This document shows, piece after piece, positions 6,638 to 16,023 of a stretch of DNA of 16,284 nt. The stretch lies in contig CAIOLZ010000256.1 of assembly GCA_903859265.1 (NCBI GenBank), forward strand, positions 1-16,284, written 5' to 3'. The translations under genes were made by a program, and so were the position numbers. Every line of letters starts with the position of its first letter. Position 1 is the first letter of the stretch. The DNA is from an uncultured beta proteobacterium. GTDB lineage: Bacteria > Pseudomonadota > Gammaproteobacteria > Burkholderiales > Burkholderiaceae_C. The notes under the pieces were generated by a model. The model did not search any database, had not been told where the DNA came from, and was given only the letters and a program-made list of their open reading frames with translations.

Positions 6638-7045
6638 ATGAAAACAAAATCCGTTCTTGACCTCGCTGATGTCAAAGCCATTGCCAGTGCCGCTGAGGCG
6701 GAGGCTGTCAAAAACAATTGGGCGGTCAGCATTTGCATCGTTGACGATGGTGGCCACATGCTGTGGTTTCAACGGATGGACGGAGCTGCGCCGGTTTCCG
6801 CCCATATTGCACCCGGCAAAGCCGTCACCTCGGCCATGGGCCGGCGTGAGAGTAAGGGCTACGAGGACATGATTAATGGCGGCCGTGCGTCTTTCCTGAG
6901 TGCGCCAGGGCTGCAGGCTATGCTCGAAGGCGGCGTACCCATCCTGAAAGACGGGCTGTGTCTGGGTGCCGTCGGCGTCAGCGGCGTGAAATCTACCGAG
7001 GACGCGCAGATTGCCAAGGCTGGCATCGCTGCCATTGGACTCTGA
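6638..7045 (+). CDS. GlcG/HbpS family (DUF336) small protein
   Basis: This 135-residue cytoplasmic protein has no signal peptide and spans the whole GlcG/HbpS domain. Motifs in order are SICIVDDGGHML (about 31-42), RMDGAAPVS (46-54), the KAVTSAMGRRES helix (61-72) and GGVPIL (98-103) with LGAVGVSG (109-116) at the C-terminus. The family includes GlcG, encoded beside glycolate oxidase genes, and HbpS, a secreted haem-binding sensor protein of Streptomyces. For most members the function is unknown. No glycolate genes are nearby, so the name glcG is not applied. The ribosome site before the ATG at 6638 is weak. It runs towards ppsR with only 24 bases between the stops and no terminator hairpin in that gap. 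Confidence 0.88.
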   Translation: MKTKSVLDLADVKAIASAAEAEAVKNNWAVSICIVDDGGHMLWFQRMDGAAPVSAHIAPGKAVTSAMGRRESKGYEDMINGGRASFLSAPGLQAMLEGGVPILKDGLCLGAVGVSGVKSTEDAQIAKAGIAAIGL

Positions 7046-7069
7046 AACCTTGCCCGTTTCAATTTCTTG

Positions 7070-7897
7070 CTAATAAGCCAATCTGTCAGGATGAATTTCC
7101 TGCAGGATGGTGGTCGCAATTTCCTCGATCGACTTGGTAGTGGTCGAGAGCCAGCGAATGCCTGATCGGCGCATCATGGCCTCGGCTTCGCTGACCTCGT
7201 GGCGGCAATTCTCAAGCGACGCATAGCGGGAATTGGGTCTGCGTTCATTGCGAATCTCGCTCAGACGCTCCGGTTGTATCGTCAACCCGAACAATTTGCC
7301 TTTGTGGGCTACCAGCGCCGGCGGGATTTGCCGTCGCTCGAAATCTTCGGGAATAAGCGGGTAATTGGACGCCTTGAGCCCGTATTGCATCGCCAGGTAC
7401 AGTGAAGTCGGTGTTTTGCCGCTGCGGCTGACACCCACCAGAATCACATCCGACTGCTCGAGGTCGCGGTTTGACTGGCCGTCATCATGGGCCAGCGAAA
7501 AATTGATGGCCTCTATCCGGTTGTGGTACTCCTTGCTTTTGCTGGCATCGCTGAAACGGCCGATGCGGTGGTTCGATTTCAGTCCCAATTCTTTTTCCAG
7601 CGGGTGTACGAACATGCCGAACATGTCCAGCAACATCGCATGCTGCTTGCAGCCGTCTTCAATGACGCTCAGTACTTCCATATTGACCAGCGTGGAAAAA
7701 ACGATGGGCCGTTGCCCGTCAATTTCCGCCGCATGCGTGACCTGTCGCACCGCTTGGTGCGCCTTGTCCACCGTATCTACAAACGGCAAGCGGACGTGTT
7801 TGACTGAGGACTCGAATTGCGCAAGGATCGCGTTGCCGAAGGTTTCGGCCGTAATCCCGGTGCCGTCAGAAATAAAAAATACGGAGCGATAGGGCAT
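7070..7897 (-). CDS. ppsR: PEP synthase regulatory protein (kinase/pyrophosphorylase)
   Basis: This 275-residue bifunctional enzyme belongs to the DUF299 family. In characterised members it inactivates PEP synthase by ADP-dependent phosphorylation of a threonine next to the catalytic histidine and reactivates it by phosphate-dependent dephosphorylation. The N-terminal FFISDGTGITAET (7-19), the P-loop GVSRSGKT (155-162) with TPTSLYLA after it, and NYPLIPEDF (178-186) are diagnostic. Length is normal. The ATG at 7897 has only a weak GGAT ribosome site. It is divergent from ppsA across 152 bases, the arrangement expected for the PEP-synthase type rather than the PPDK type of this family. Confidence 0.95.
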   Translation of the reverse strand: MPYRSVFFISDGTGITAETFGNAILAQFESSVKHVRLPFVDTVDKAHQAVRQVTHAAEIDGQRPIVFSTLVNMEVLSVIEDGCKQHAMLLDMFGMFVHPLEKELGLKSNHRIGRFSDASKSKEYHNRIEAINFSLAHDDGQSNRDLEQSDVILVGVSRSGKTPTSLYLAMQYGLKASNYPLIPEDFERRQIPPALVAHKGKLFGLTIQPERLSEIRNERRPNSRYASLENCRHEVSEAEAMMRRSGIRWLSTTTKSIEEIATTILQEIHPDRLAY

Positions 7898-8049
7898 GTC
7901 AATCCAGGTTCAAAAGGCTGCGGGGCCGCGCCCTACAATATTTGCAATTTAGCGTATTTTCCCGCCCTCCGGTTTCCTACAAGTAGAACAACACAAGGCC
8001 CTCCGGAAAAGCGTCTGCGCGCACGGTTTTTAACTTCTGGAGCTTTTGT
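7898..8049. promoter_or_regulatory. ppsR/ppsA divergent control region
   Basis: This 152-base space must hold promoters for both genes. A TACAAT box for ppsA lies at 7934-7939, but its best -35 partner (TTCAAA, 7909-7914) is 19 bases away. No convincing pair is seen for ppsR. A nine-base direct repeat, GCCCTCCGG, occurs at 7964-7972 and 7998-8006, 34 bases apart. The ppsA ribosome site CTGGAG lies at 8037-8042. Confidence 0.35.
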
Positions 8050-10439
<2,390 letters not shown>

Positions 10440-10443
<4 letters not shown>

Positions 10444-12728
10444 AGGCAACGCCACTGAAACACAACGGGCCCCTGATTTGGGGCCTTTTGATTTTGTGGT
10501 TTCTCGCGTCGTTCGGGGTGGTTTTTTTTGCCCGTGATCTGCGCATTGCGGTGGCTGGATGGCCACTCGCTTTCTGGTTTTCGGCGCAGGGCGCACTGCT
10601 CATTTTTCTGTGCATTGTGGTGGTTTTTGCAGTGGTGGAGAACCGTCGGCATGCGCCTGAGCCAGCCTTGGGCAAAGATGAAATTGCACTGACAAACCGG
10701 GCATTGCTGGGTCGATTTGCAGTCCTGATCGCCGGGCTGTTGTTGCTGATCCTGATTCTGGGGCTGGCACAACGATGGGGGCTTCCCAAAGGATGGGTAG
10801 CAGGAATATTTTTATCTATCACCCTGGTGGTTTATACCGTCATTGGCGTGCGAGGTCGCACGGGTGACGCGTCCGAATATTTTGTCGCTGGGCGCCGAAT
10901 TCCCGGCTTGTACAACGGCATGGCAACGGCGGCAGACTGGATGAGCGCCGCATCCTTCATCAGTCTGGCCGGAGGGCTTTATTTGCAAGGGTTTTCGGGT
11001 TCCGGCGGACAGCCCGGCGGGTTGGCCTATGTGCTGGGCTGGACCGGCGGATTTTGTCTGGTGGCCCTGCTGGTGGCGCCCTATTTGCGGCACTTGGAAA
11101 TTTACACATTGCCCGATTTTTTCTCGCTGCGATTTGGTGGGCGCTGGCCACGCTGGATTGCTGCAATGGCCGCCATATTGGTGTCGTTCACCTATGTGGT
11201 AGCACAGATTTATGGGGTGGGCCTGATTACTTCGCGATTGACGGGCGTGCATTTTGAAGTCGGCATTCTGTTGGGACTCGGTGGCGTGCTGGTGTGCTCA
11301 TTTCTGGGCGGCATGCGGGCCGTCACCTGGACCCAGGCGGTCCAATATTGGGTCATGATTTTTGCCTTTCTGATACCGGTTTCCTGGTTGTCCTATCAGC
11401 AAACAGGCAATCCTTTTGCGCCCATCGCCTATGGCCGGCAACTCGAGAAAATCGAACTGCTGGAAACAAAAATCATCAACTCTCCCGCGGAAAAGGCGGT
11501 GGCGCAGGGCTTGCTGCAGCGTGCCGCGGTGCTCGACACCAAGCTGCAAGACATCGAGCAATCCCTGCAACTGGAGCGCCAGGAACTGCGTGCGCGGTTG
11601 GCAAAACGGGGCGGGGCAAAGGCCGATGACGAAGAGTCCAACGCGCTGCGCCGCGAGTTGGCAGCATTGCCGCGTGACGTGAATGCCGCGCGCGAGCGCT
11701 GGACGCAGCAATCGCAGGACTATCGCGAACGAGCCACTCCTTTGGGAGGCATAGGGCGGCAATCTCAAATCTTTGAGGGTGATCCCGATGGAAGTGCCGT
11801 TGAAAAAAAGCAGTTCGATGACTCGCGAAACAATTTCCTCGCCCTGATGTTCTGTCTGATGGTGGGTACCGCCGGGCTGCCCCATTTGCTGATCCGGTAC
11901 TGCACGACGCCCAGTGTCGCCGAGACGAGAACGTCGGTGGCCTGGTCGCTGTTCTTTATTTCATTGCTGTATGCATCGGCGCCGGCACTTGCCGTGCTGG
12001 TGAAGTACGAGGTGATGGCCCATCTGGTGGGGCAACCGTTTGACGCACTGCCAGGCTGGATGTCCCAATGGGCCAAAGAGTCAACGTTGCTCAGTTATTC
12101 CGACGTCAATCACGACAACATATTGCAATTTACCGAACTCAAAATCGGACCGGACCTTCTGATGCTTGCTTCGCCCGAAATTGGCGGTCTGCCCTATGTG
12201 GTCTCCGTGCTGGTGGCGGCCGGCGGTCTTGCTGCGGCCCTTTCCACTGCGGACGGCTTGCTGCTGACGATTGGCAACGCGTTGGCGCACGACATCTATT
12301 TTCAGGGCAACACCACCCAAGGGCGGGCCATGCGGCACGTCATGTGGTCCAAGTTTGCGTTGCTGGTCGTTGCGCTGCTGGCCGCCTATGTGGCTGCGCA
12401 GCGGCCGGCAGGGATTCTTTACCTGGTATCGGCTTCGTTTTCCCTGGCTGGAGCCGCATTTGTGCCGGCGATGGTCATGGGTATTTTCTGGCGCGGCACC
12501 ACACGGTATGCGGCGGTCAGTGCGATGCTTGCAGGACTTACCGTGACGACCTTCTACATGGTCAGCACGAAGCCGGCCGTGCGCCATCTTCTGGGACTGA
12601 CGGGCGACGGGCTTTGGTTTGGTATTCAGCCTGTTTCGGCCGGCATATTCGGGGTGGCCGCGGGGTTTGCTGTGGTCATTTTGTGCAGTTTCCTGCCTTC
12701 AGGCACAAATTCCAATCAGTGTGCCTAG
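10440..12728 (+). CDS. Fused sodium:solute symporter (DUF4212-like small subunit + VC_2705-type large subunit)
   Basis: This 762-residue inner-membrane transporter probably imports a small carboxylate with sodium. Residues 10-66 resemble the separate DUF4212 small subunit: two hydrophobic helices (12-30 and 46-66) around FFARDL and GWPLAFWFSAQG. The sodium:solute symporter core follows (about 92-752), with EYFVAGRRIPGLYNGMATAA, FISLAGGLYL, GGMRAVTWTQ and the sodium-site helix ALSTADGLLLTIGNALAHD. A charged, helix-rich insert (about 330-460) with coiled-coil character interrupts the core, and an EF-hand-like loop DVNHDNILQFTE lies at 555-566. These last two I also associate with the VC_2705/ActP-related branch. 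The ATG overlaps the ppsA stop, so it is probably translated from the ppsA message. Acetate, lactate or pyruvate are inferred substrates only. Confidence 0.88.
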
Positions 12729-12747
12729 TTCACCGCATACCAAAAGT

Positions 12748-12777
12748 TTGCAGATTAGGCGCGATATGCAATATAAT
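12748..12777 (+). promoter_or_regulatory. Promoter of the rpsF operon
   Basis: A perfect TATAAT (12772-12777) has TTGCAG (12748-12753) 18 bases upstream. The predicted transcript starts near 12784 and has a leader of about 77 bases that contains the S6:S18-like structure. Confidence 0.75.
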
Positions 12778-12791
12778 CATGGGCTTGCCTT

Positions 12792-12821
12792 GTCGCACCC
12801 TGTTTAGACGCCGGGGGCGAC
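12792..12821 (+). ncRNA. S6:S18-binding-like leader element of the rpsF operon
   Basis: The leader folds into an outer stem, GUCGC (12792-12796) with GCGAC (12817-12821). A bulged A (12797) and CCC/GGG pairs (12798-12800 with 12814-12816) follow. A small inner hairpin UGU-UUAG-ACG (12801-12810) is joined to the outer stem by an unpaired CCG (12811-12813) on the 3' side. A CCG bulge between two stems is the described hallmark of the mRNA element bound by the S6:S18 dimer for feedback control of this operon. The fold was made by eye and has not been tested for covariation. Confidence 0.6.
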
Positions 12822-12860
12822 TTAACTACCCAACTACTGGGACATCCACAAGGAGTATCA

Positions 12861-13226
12861 ATGCGTCATTATGAAATCATCCTCATGATCCATCCGGATC
12901 AGAGCGAACAAGTTCCGGCCATGCTGGAGCGTTACAAGGGCATGATCACCGCTGGCGGTGGCAAGGTGCACCGTGTTGAAGACTGGGGCCGTCGCCAACT
13001 GGTTTACATGATCAACAAGCTGGCCAAGGCGCATTATCTGTGCGTCAACATCGAAGCCGACCAGGCTGTGATGTCCGAGCTGGAGCATGCATTCAAGTTC
13101 AACGACGCCGTTTTGCGCCATCTGACCGTCTTGAAGAAGAAGGCTGAGACCGGCCCGTCTTCCATGATGAAGACGGTGGAGCGTGAAGAAACACGCAAGG
13201 CTCAGCAAGCTGAGTACCAGGCTTAA
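12861..13226 (+). CDS. rpsF: 30S ribosomal protein S6
   Basis: This 121-residue protein binds the central domain of 16S rRNA as a dimer with S18. The N-terminal MRHYEIILMIHPDQSEQV, the VHRVEDWGRRQLVYMINK segment (about 35-52) and HYLCVNIEA are typical. The C-terminal tail (about 98-121) is charged and flexible; E. coli S6 is glutamylated at its end, but no poly-Glu tract is seen here. The strong AAGGAG site lies seven bases before the ATG. It is the first gene of rpsF-priB-rpsR-rplI. Confidence 0.97.
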   Translation: MRHYEIILMIHPDQSEQVPAMLERYKGMITAGGGKVHRVEDWGRRQLVYMINKLAKAHYLCVNIEADQAVMSELEHAFKFNDAVLRHLTVLKKKAETGPSSMMKTVEREETRKAQQAEYQA

Positions 13227-13249
13227 ATAAACGATTCATCCTGGAGCGC

Positions 13250-13543
13250 GTGCCCACAAATTCACTGGTCTTGACAGCTTGCATCGCAGAGGTCGAACCG
13301 ATGCGTTACACGCCAGCCGGACTTCCTGCACTGAACCTCAAACTCGAACACGAGTCCGAATTAATGCAGGAAGGGGTCAAAAGAACAGTCAAGGTGGCTA
13401 TAAAAGCGATGGCTTTCGGAACATTGGCAGAGCGGCTCTCGAAGCAGGCCATCGGCAGTGTCTGCAAGTTCAGTGGTTTTTTAGCCAATGCGCGCCAAGG
13501 GAAATCGGTTGTTTTTCATATTCAAGAATTTTTGCAAGACTAA
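13250..13543 (+). CDS. priB: Primosomal replication protein N (PriB)
   Basis: This 97-residue single OB-fold protein binds single-stranded DNA and works with PriA in loading DnaB at stalled forks. It belongs to the single-stranded-binding-protein superfamily. The pattern NSLVLTACIAEVEPMRYTPAG with LNLKLEHES follows E. coli PriB (NRLVLSGTV..., FVLEHRS), and a final VVFHIQEF strand closes the fold. The start is a GTG at 13250: it sits where homologues begin, and GGAG lies only three bases upstream, an unusually short spacing. The next in-frame ATG (13301) would remove the first strand. Its place between rpsF and rpsR is the classic one for priB. Confidence 0.93.
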   Translation: MPTNSLVLTACIAEVEPMRYTPAGLPALNLKLEHESELMQEGVKRTVKVAIKAMAFGTLAERLSKQAIGSVCKFSGFLANARQGKSVVFHIQEFLQD

Positions 13544-13560
13544 TTTTTTAGGAGTCCATC

Positions 13561-13842
13561 ATGCCCGGACCAAAACGTTTCAACAAAGACAAGCGCCCCA
13601 AGCGCAATACCCAATCTCTACTTTTTAAGCGCAAGCGGTTTTGCCGTTTCACAGTGACCGGCGTTGAAGAGATTGACTACAAAGACATCGATACGCTGCG
13701 CGACTTTATTGCCGAGAATGGCAAGATCATTCCCGCACGCCTGACTGGCACCCGCGCTATTTTCCAGCGCCAATTGAACACTGCTATCAAGCGCGCTCGC
13801 TTTCTCGCGATGTTGCCTTACAGCGACCAGCACAAGATCTAA
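13561..13842 (+). CDS. rpsR: 30S ribosomal protein S18
   Basis: This 93-residue protein partners S6 in the 30S platform. The core from FKRKRFCRFT through EIDYKDIDTLRDFI, the GKIIPARLTGTRA block and the RQLNTAIKRARFLAMLPY end is strongly conserved. It has about 18 extra basic residues at the N-terminus (MPGPKRFNKDKRPKRN) compared with the 75-residue E. coli protein, a feature I associate with Burkholderiales. A good TTAGGAG site precedes the ATG, 17 bases after priB. Confidence 0.97.
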   Translation: MPGPKRFNKDKRPKRNTQSLLFKRKRFCRFTVTGVEEIDYKDIDTLRDFIAENGKIIPARLTGTRAIFQRQLNTAIKRARFLAMLPYSDQHKI

Positions 13843-13854
13843 GGAGTTACGACC

Positions 13855-14307
13855 ATGCAAATTATTCTGCTCGACAAGGTCGTGAACCTCGGCAACCTCG
13901 GCGAAATCGTCAAGGTGAAAGATGGTTATGCCCGCAACTTCCTGATCCCCTCGGGCCGCGCACGCCGTGCTACCGAATCTGCCAAGGCAGAGTTCGAAGC
14001 CAAGCGCGCTGAACTCGAAAAAGCGGCTGCCGCCAAGTTGGCAGAAGCGCAAGCTTTGGGTGCAAAGCTCGGCGGAACGACTATCAAACTGACCCAGAAG
14101 GCGGGCGTTGATGGGCGTTTGTTCGGCTCGGTGACCAACTTTGACATTGCTGAAGAGTTGCTCAAAGGTGGTTACAAGGTTGCAAAGTCCCATGTTCGCA
14201 TGCCCAACGGCCCGATCAAGTTGGTGGGTGACACCACCGTAAGCGTCGCTTTGCACACGGACGTTGTGGTTGACATCACCGTTTCGGTGTACGGCGAAAC
14301 GGCCTAA
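13855..14307 (+). CDS. rplI: 50S ribosomal protein L9
   Basis: This 150-residue protein binds 23S rRNA near the L1 stalk and influences reading-frame maintenance. The N-terminal domain MQIILLDKVVNLGNLGEIV with VKDGYARNFLIPSGRA is diagnostic. A long charged helix (about 42-75, rich in Ala, Lys and Glu) connects it to the C-terminal domain with DGRLFGSVTNFDIAEEL. AAGGAG stands nine bases before the ATG, 12 bases after rpsR. It is the last gene of the operon and is followed by a strong terminator. Confidence 0.97.
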   Translation: MQIILLDKVVNLGNLGEIVKVKDGYARNFLIPSGRARRATESAKAEFEAKRAELEKAAAAKLAEAQALGAKLGGTTIKLTQKAGVDGRLFGSVTNFDIAEELLKGGYKVAKSHVRMPNGPIKLVGDTTVSVALHTDVVVDITVSVYGETA

Positions 14308-14333
14308 GCCCGATTCGTTAATCGTCATGCCCC

Positions 14334-14364
14334 ACCCCTGCAGGGACGTTGTCCTTGAAGGGGT
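14334..14364 (+). other. Two-part hairpin in the rplI-dnaB spacer
   Basis: ACCCCT (14334-14339) pairs with AGGGGT (14359-14364), and inside it GGAC (14344-14347) pairs with GTCC (14351-14354), separated by four-base internal-loop strands. It lies just before the operon terminator. No T-run follows, so its role is unclear; 3'-end protection or an RNase site are possibilities. Confidence 0.35.
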
Positions 14365-14372
14365 ATGAATCT

Positions 14373-14413
14373 AAAAGCCGCAGATACCTCGTTTCTGCGG
14401 CTTTTACTTTTTT
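14373..14413 (+). terminator. Rho-independent terminator of the rpsF operon
   Basis: A perfect 12-base stem is formed by 14373-14384 (AAAAGCCGCAGA) and 14394-14405 (TCTGCGGCTTTT) with a nine-base loop, followed by AC and six Ts (14408-14413). It lies 66 bases after the rplI stop. Confidence 0.9.
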
Positions 14414-14432
14414 GCGCAGCGTTTATCCCTTG

Positions 14433-14474
14433 TTTTCCACACGCTGTACAGCAGTTATTCGATGGTTATGAACA
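14433..14474. promoter_or_regulatory. DnaA-box-like sites upstream of dnaB
   Basis: TTTTCCACA (14433-14441) and TTATGAACA (14466-14474) each differ by one base from the DnaA-box consensus TTATNCACA. A ten-base palindrome GCTGTACAGC (14443-14452) lies between them. They sit 61-102 bases before the dnaB start, where its promoter must also be. I could not pick a convincing -35/-10 pair. Confidence 0.3.
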
Positions 14475-14534
14475 GGCATTCCCTCGACGTTTGCGCCCTT
14501 AGCCCGTAGCATCGAAGTTAAAAAGGAATTCTCC

Positions 14535-15938
14535 ATGTCAGCCGTACTTTCCGCTTTAGATGAATACGGAAGCGACCGTCAGATTGCCCAGCTGCGCATA
14601 CCCCCGCATTCGATAGAAGGTGAGTCGAGTGTCCTTGGAGGTTTGCTCCTGGACAACACCGCGTGGGATCGCGTGGGAGACATATTGCTGGAAGGCGACT
14701 TCTACCGCTACGAACACAAGCTTATCTACGGGGCGGTAGGCGCACTTGTCACCGCCAACAAACCGGCAGACGTGATTACTGTTTTTGAGCACCTCCAGAG
14801 CCAGGGCAAAGCTGAGGAAGTGGGTGGCTTGGCCTACCTGAATTCCTTGGCCCAATACGTTCCGAGCGCCAGCAACGTGCGCCGCTATGCGGAGATCGTC
14901 CGGGACCGGTCGATATTGCGAAAACTGGTGACCGCCAGCGATGAAATCGCAACCAACGCGTTTAACCCGCAGGGGCGTTCGGTTTCGCAAATCGTGGACG
15001 AGTCCGAGCAAAAAATCTTCAAGATTGGTGAGCAGGGCAAGCGCAACAAAGAAGGCTTTCAGGCGATGGAGTCGCTGGTGGTCAAGCTGCTCGACCGGGT
15101 GCAGGAAATGGCCGATAACCCAAATGATGTAACCGGCGTGCGAACGGGTTTCTACGATCTGGACCGGTTGACTGCGGGACTGCAGGCGGGCGATTTAATC
15201 GTATTGGCGGCGCGTCCCTCCATGGGCAAAACTGCGCTGGCGATCAATATCGCTGAACATGTCGCTTTGAATGAGCAACTTCCGGTGGCCGTGTTTTCGA
15301 TGGAAATGGGCGCCGCCCAATTGGCTGTGCGTATTGTTGGCTCCATCGGACGCATTGACCAGGGACACCTGAGAACGGGTCGCTTGACCGATGACGAATG
15401 GCCACGGCTGACCGAGGCAATCGAAAAACTGCGTACGATTTCTCTGCATATTGACGAAAGCCCCGGACTCAACTCCAGCGAGGTCAGAGCCAACGCGCGG
15501 CGCCTGTCGCGGCAATATGGTCAGCTTGGTTTGATCGTGGTGGACTATTTGCAACTCATGAGTGGCAACAGTTCTGATGGTGAAAACCGGGCCACAGAAT
15601 TGGGTGAAATTTCACGAGGGCTCAAGATGCTGGCGCGTGAACTGAAGTGCCCGGTAATCGCGCTGTCACAGCTCAATCGCAGCGTCGAACAGCGCCCGGA
15701 CAAACGTCCGATGATGAGCGACCTGCGCGAATCCGGTGCCATCGAGCAGGATGCCGACATCATCATGTTCATCTACCGCGACGAGTACTACACCAAGGAA
15801 GCATGCAAGGAGCCTGGCGTTGCCGAAGTGATTATTGCCAAGCAGCGCAACGGCCCCACGGGCACCGTCAAACTGGCGTTTCTGCGCAATATCACGAAGT
15901 TTGAAAGCTTGGCCAGCGGTGGTGGTGGCGATTATTGA
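14535..15938 (+). CDS. dnaB: Replicative DNA helicase DnaB
   Basis: This 467-residue hexameric ATPase unwinds DNA 5' to 3' at the replication fork. The N-terminal domain (about 20-125, from LRIPPHSIEGESSVLGGLLLD) interacts with primase and loader, and a linker helix follows. The RecA-like motor has Walker A ARPSMGKT (226-233), Walker B LIVVDYLQL (333-341), ALSQLNRSVE (376-385), DLRESGAIEQDAD (396-408) and the arginine-finger region KQRNGPTG (436-443). No intein interrupts the Walker motifs. AAGGAA lies before the ATG. It follows the rpsF operon but is separated from it by a strong terminator and so should have its own promoter. Confidence 0.98.
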   Translation: MSAVLSALDEYGSDRQIAQLRIPPHSIEGESSVLGGLLLDNTAWDRVGDILLEGDFYRYEHKLIYGAVGALVTANKPADVITVFEHLQSQGKAEEVGGLAYLNSLAQYVPSASNVRRYAEIVRDRSILRKLVTASDEIATNAFNPQGRSVSQIVDESEQKIFKIGEQGKRNKEGFQAMESLVVKLLDRVQEMADNPNDVTGVRTGFYDLDRLTAGLQAGDLIVLAARPSMGKTALAINIAEHVALNEQLPVAVFSMEMGAAQLAVRIVGSIGRIDQGHLRTGRLTDDEWPRLTEAIEKLRTISLHIDESPGLNSSEVRANARRLSRQYGQLGLIVVDYLQLMSGNSSDGENRATELGEISRGLKMLARELKCPVIALSQLNRSVEQRPDKRPMMSDLRESGAIEQDADIIMFIYRDEYYTKEACKEPGVAEVIIAKQRNGPTGTVKLAFLRNITKFESLASGGGGDY

Positions 15939-15943
15939 TATAA

Positions 15944-15976
15944 AAAAAGGCGACGCGCCTGACGCATCGCCTTTTT
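15944..15976. terminator. Two-way terminator between dnaB and phoH-family gene
   Basis: AAAAAGGCGA (15944-15953) pairs with TCGCCTTTTT (15967-15976), and after one mismatch the stem continues with three more pairs (15955-15957 with 15963-15965). The A-run on one side and T-run on the other allow it to stop transcription from both the plus-strand dnaB and the minus-strand gene. Confidence 0.85.
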
Positions 15977-15984
15977 AAGATTTT

Positions 15985-15998
15985 CAGATTTAAATCTG
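15985..15998. repeat. 14-base perfect palindrome
   Basis: CAGATTTAAATCTG lies between the two-way terminator and the stop codon of the convergent phoH-family gene. It may be a chance A/T-rich palindrome or a second weak hairpin at the 3' end of the minus-strand transcript. Confidence 0.3.
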
Positions 15999-16023
15999 GT
16001 TTGCTATCCAACTGTTCAGTGCA

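Noticed and set aside
5733..6641. Long open plus-strand frame (302 codons), His- and Gln-rich, opposite the Bax-inhibitor-1 gene
   Set aside because: It is an antisense shadow of a hydrophobic protein gene. The composition is unnatural, it has no ribosome site or motif, and it runs across the intergenic region.
12068..12874. Plus-strand open frame of 268 codons in another frame of the symporter gene, reaching rpsF
   Set aside because: The symporter frame is intact with family motifs throughout, so there is no frameshift to explain. The other frame yields Cys/Arg/Gly-rich sequence without a domain.
14443..14452. GCTGTACAGC as a LexA (SOS) box upstream of dnaB
   Set aside because: The CTGT and ACAG halves abut directly, whereas LexA sites of the CTGT/ACAG type have an eight-base spacer.
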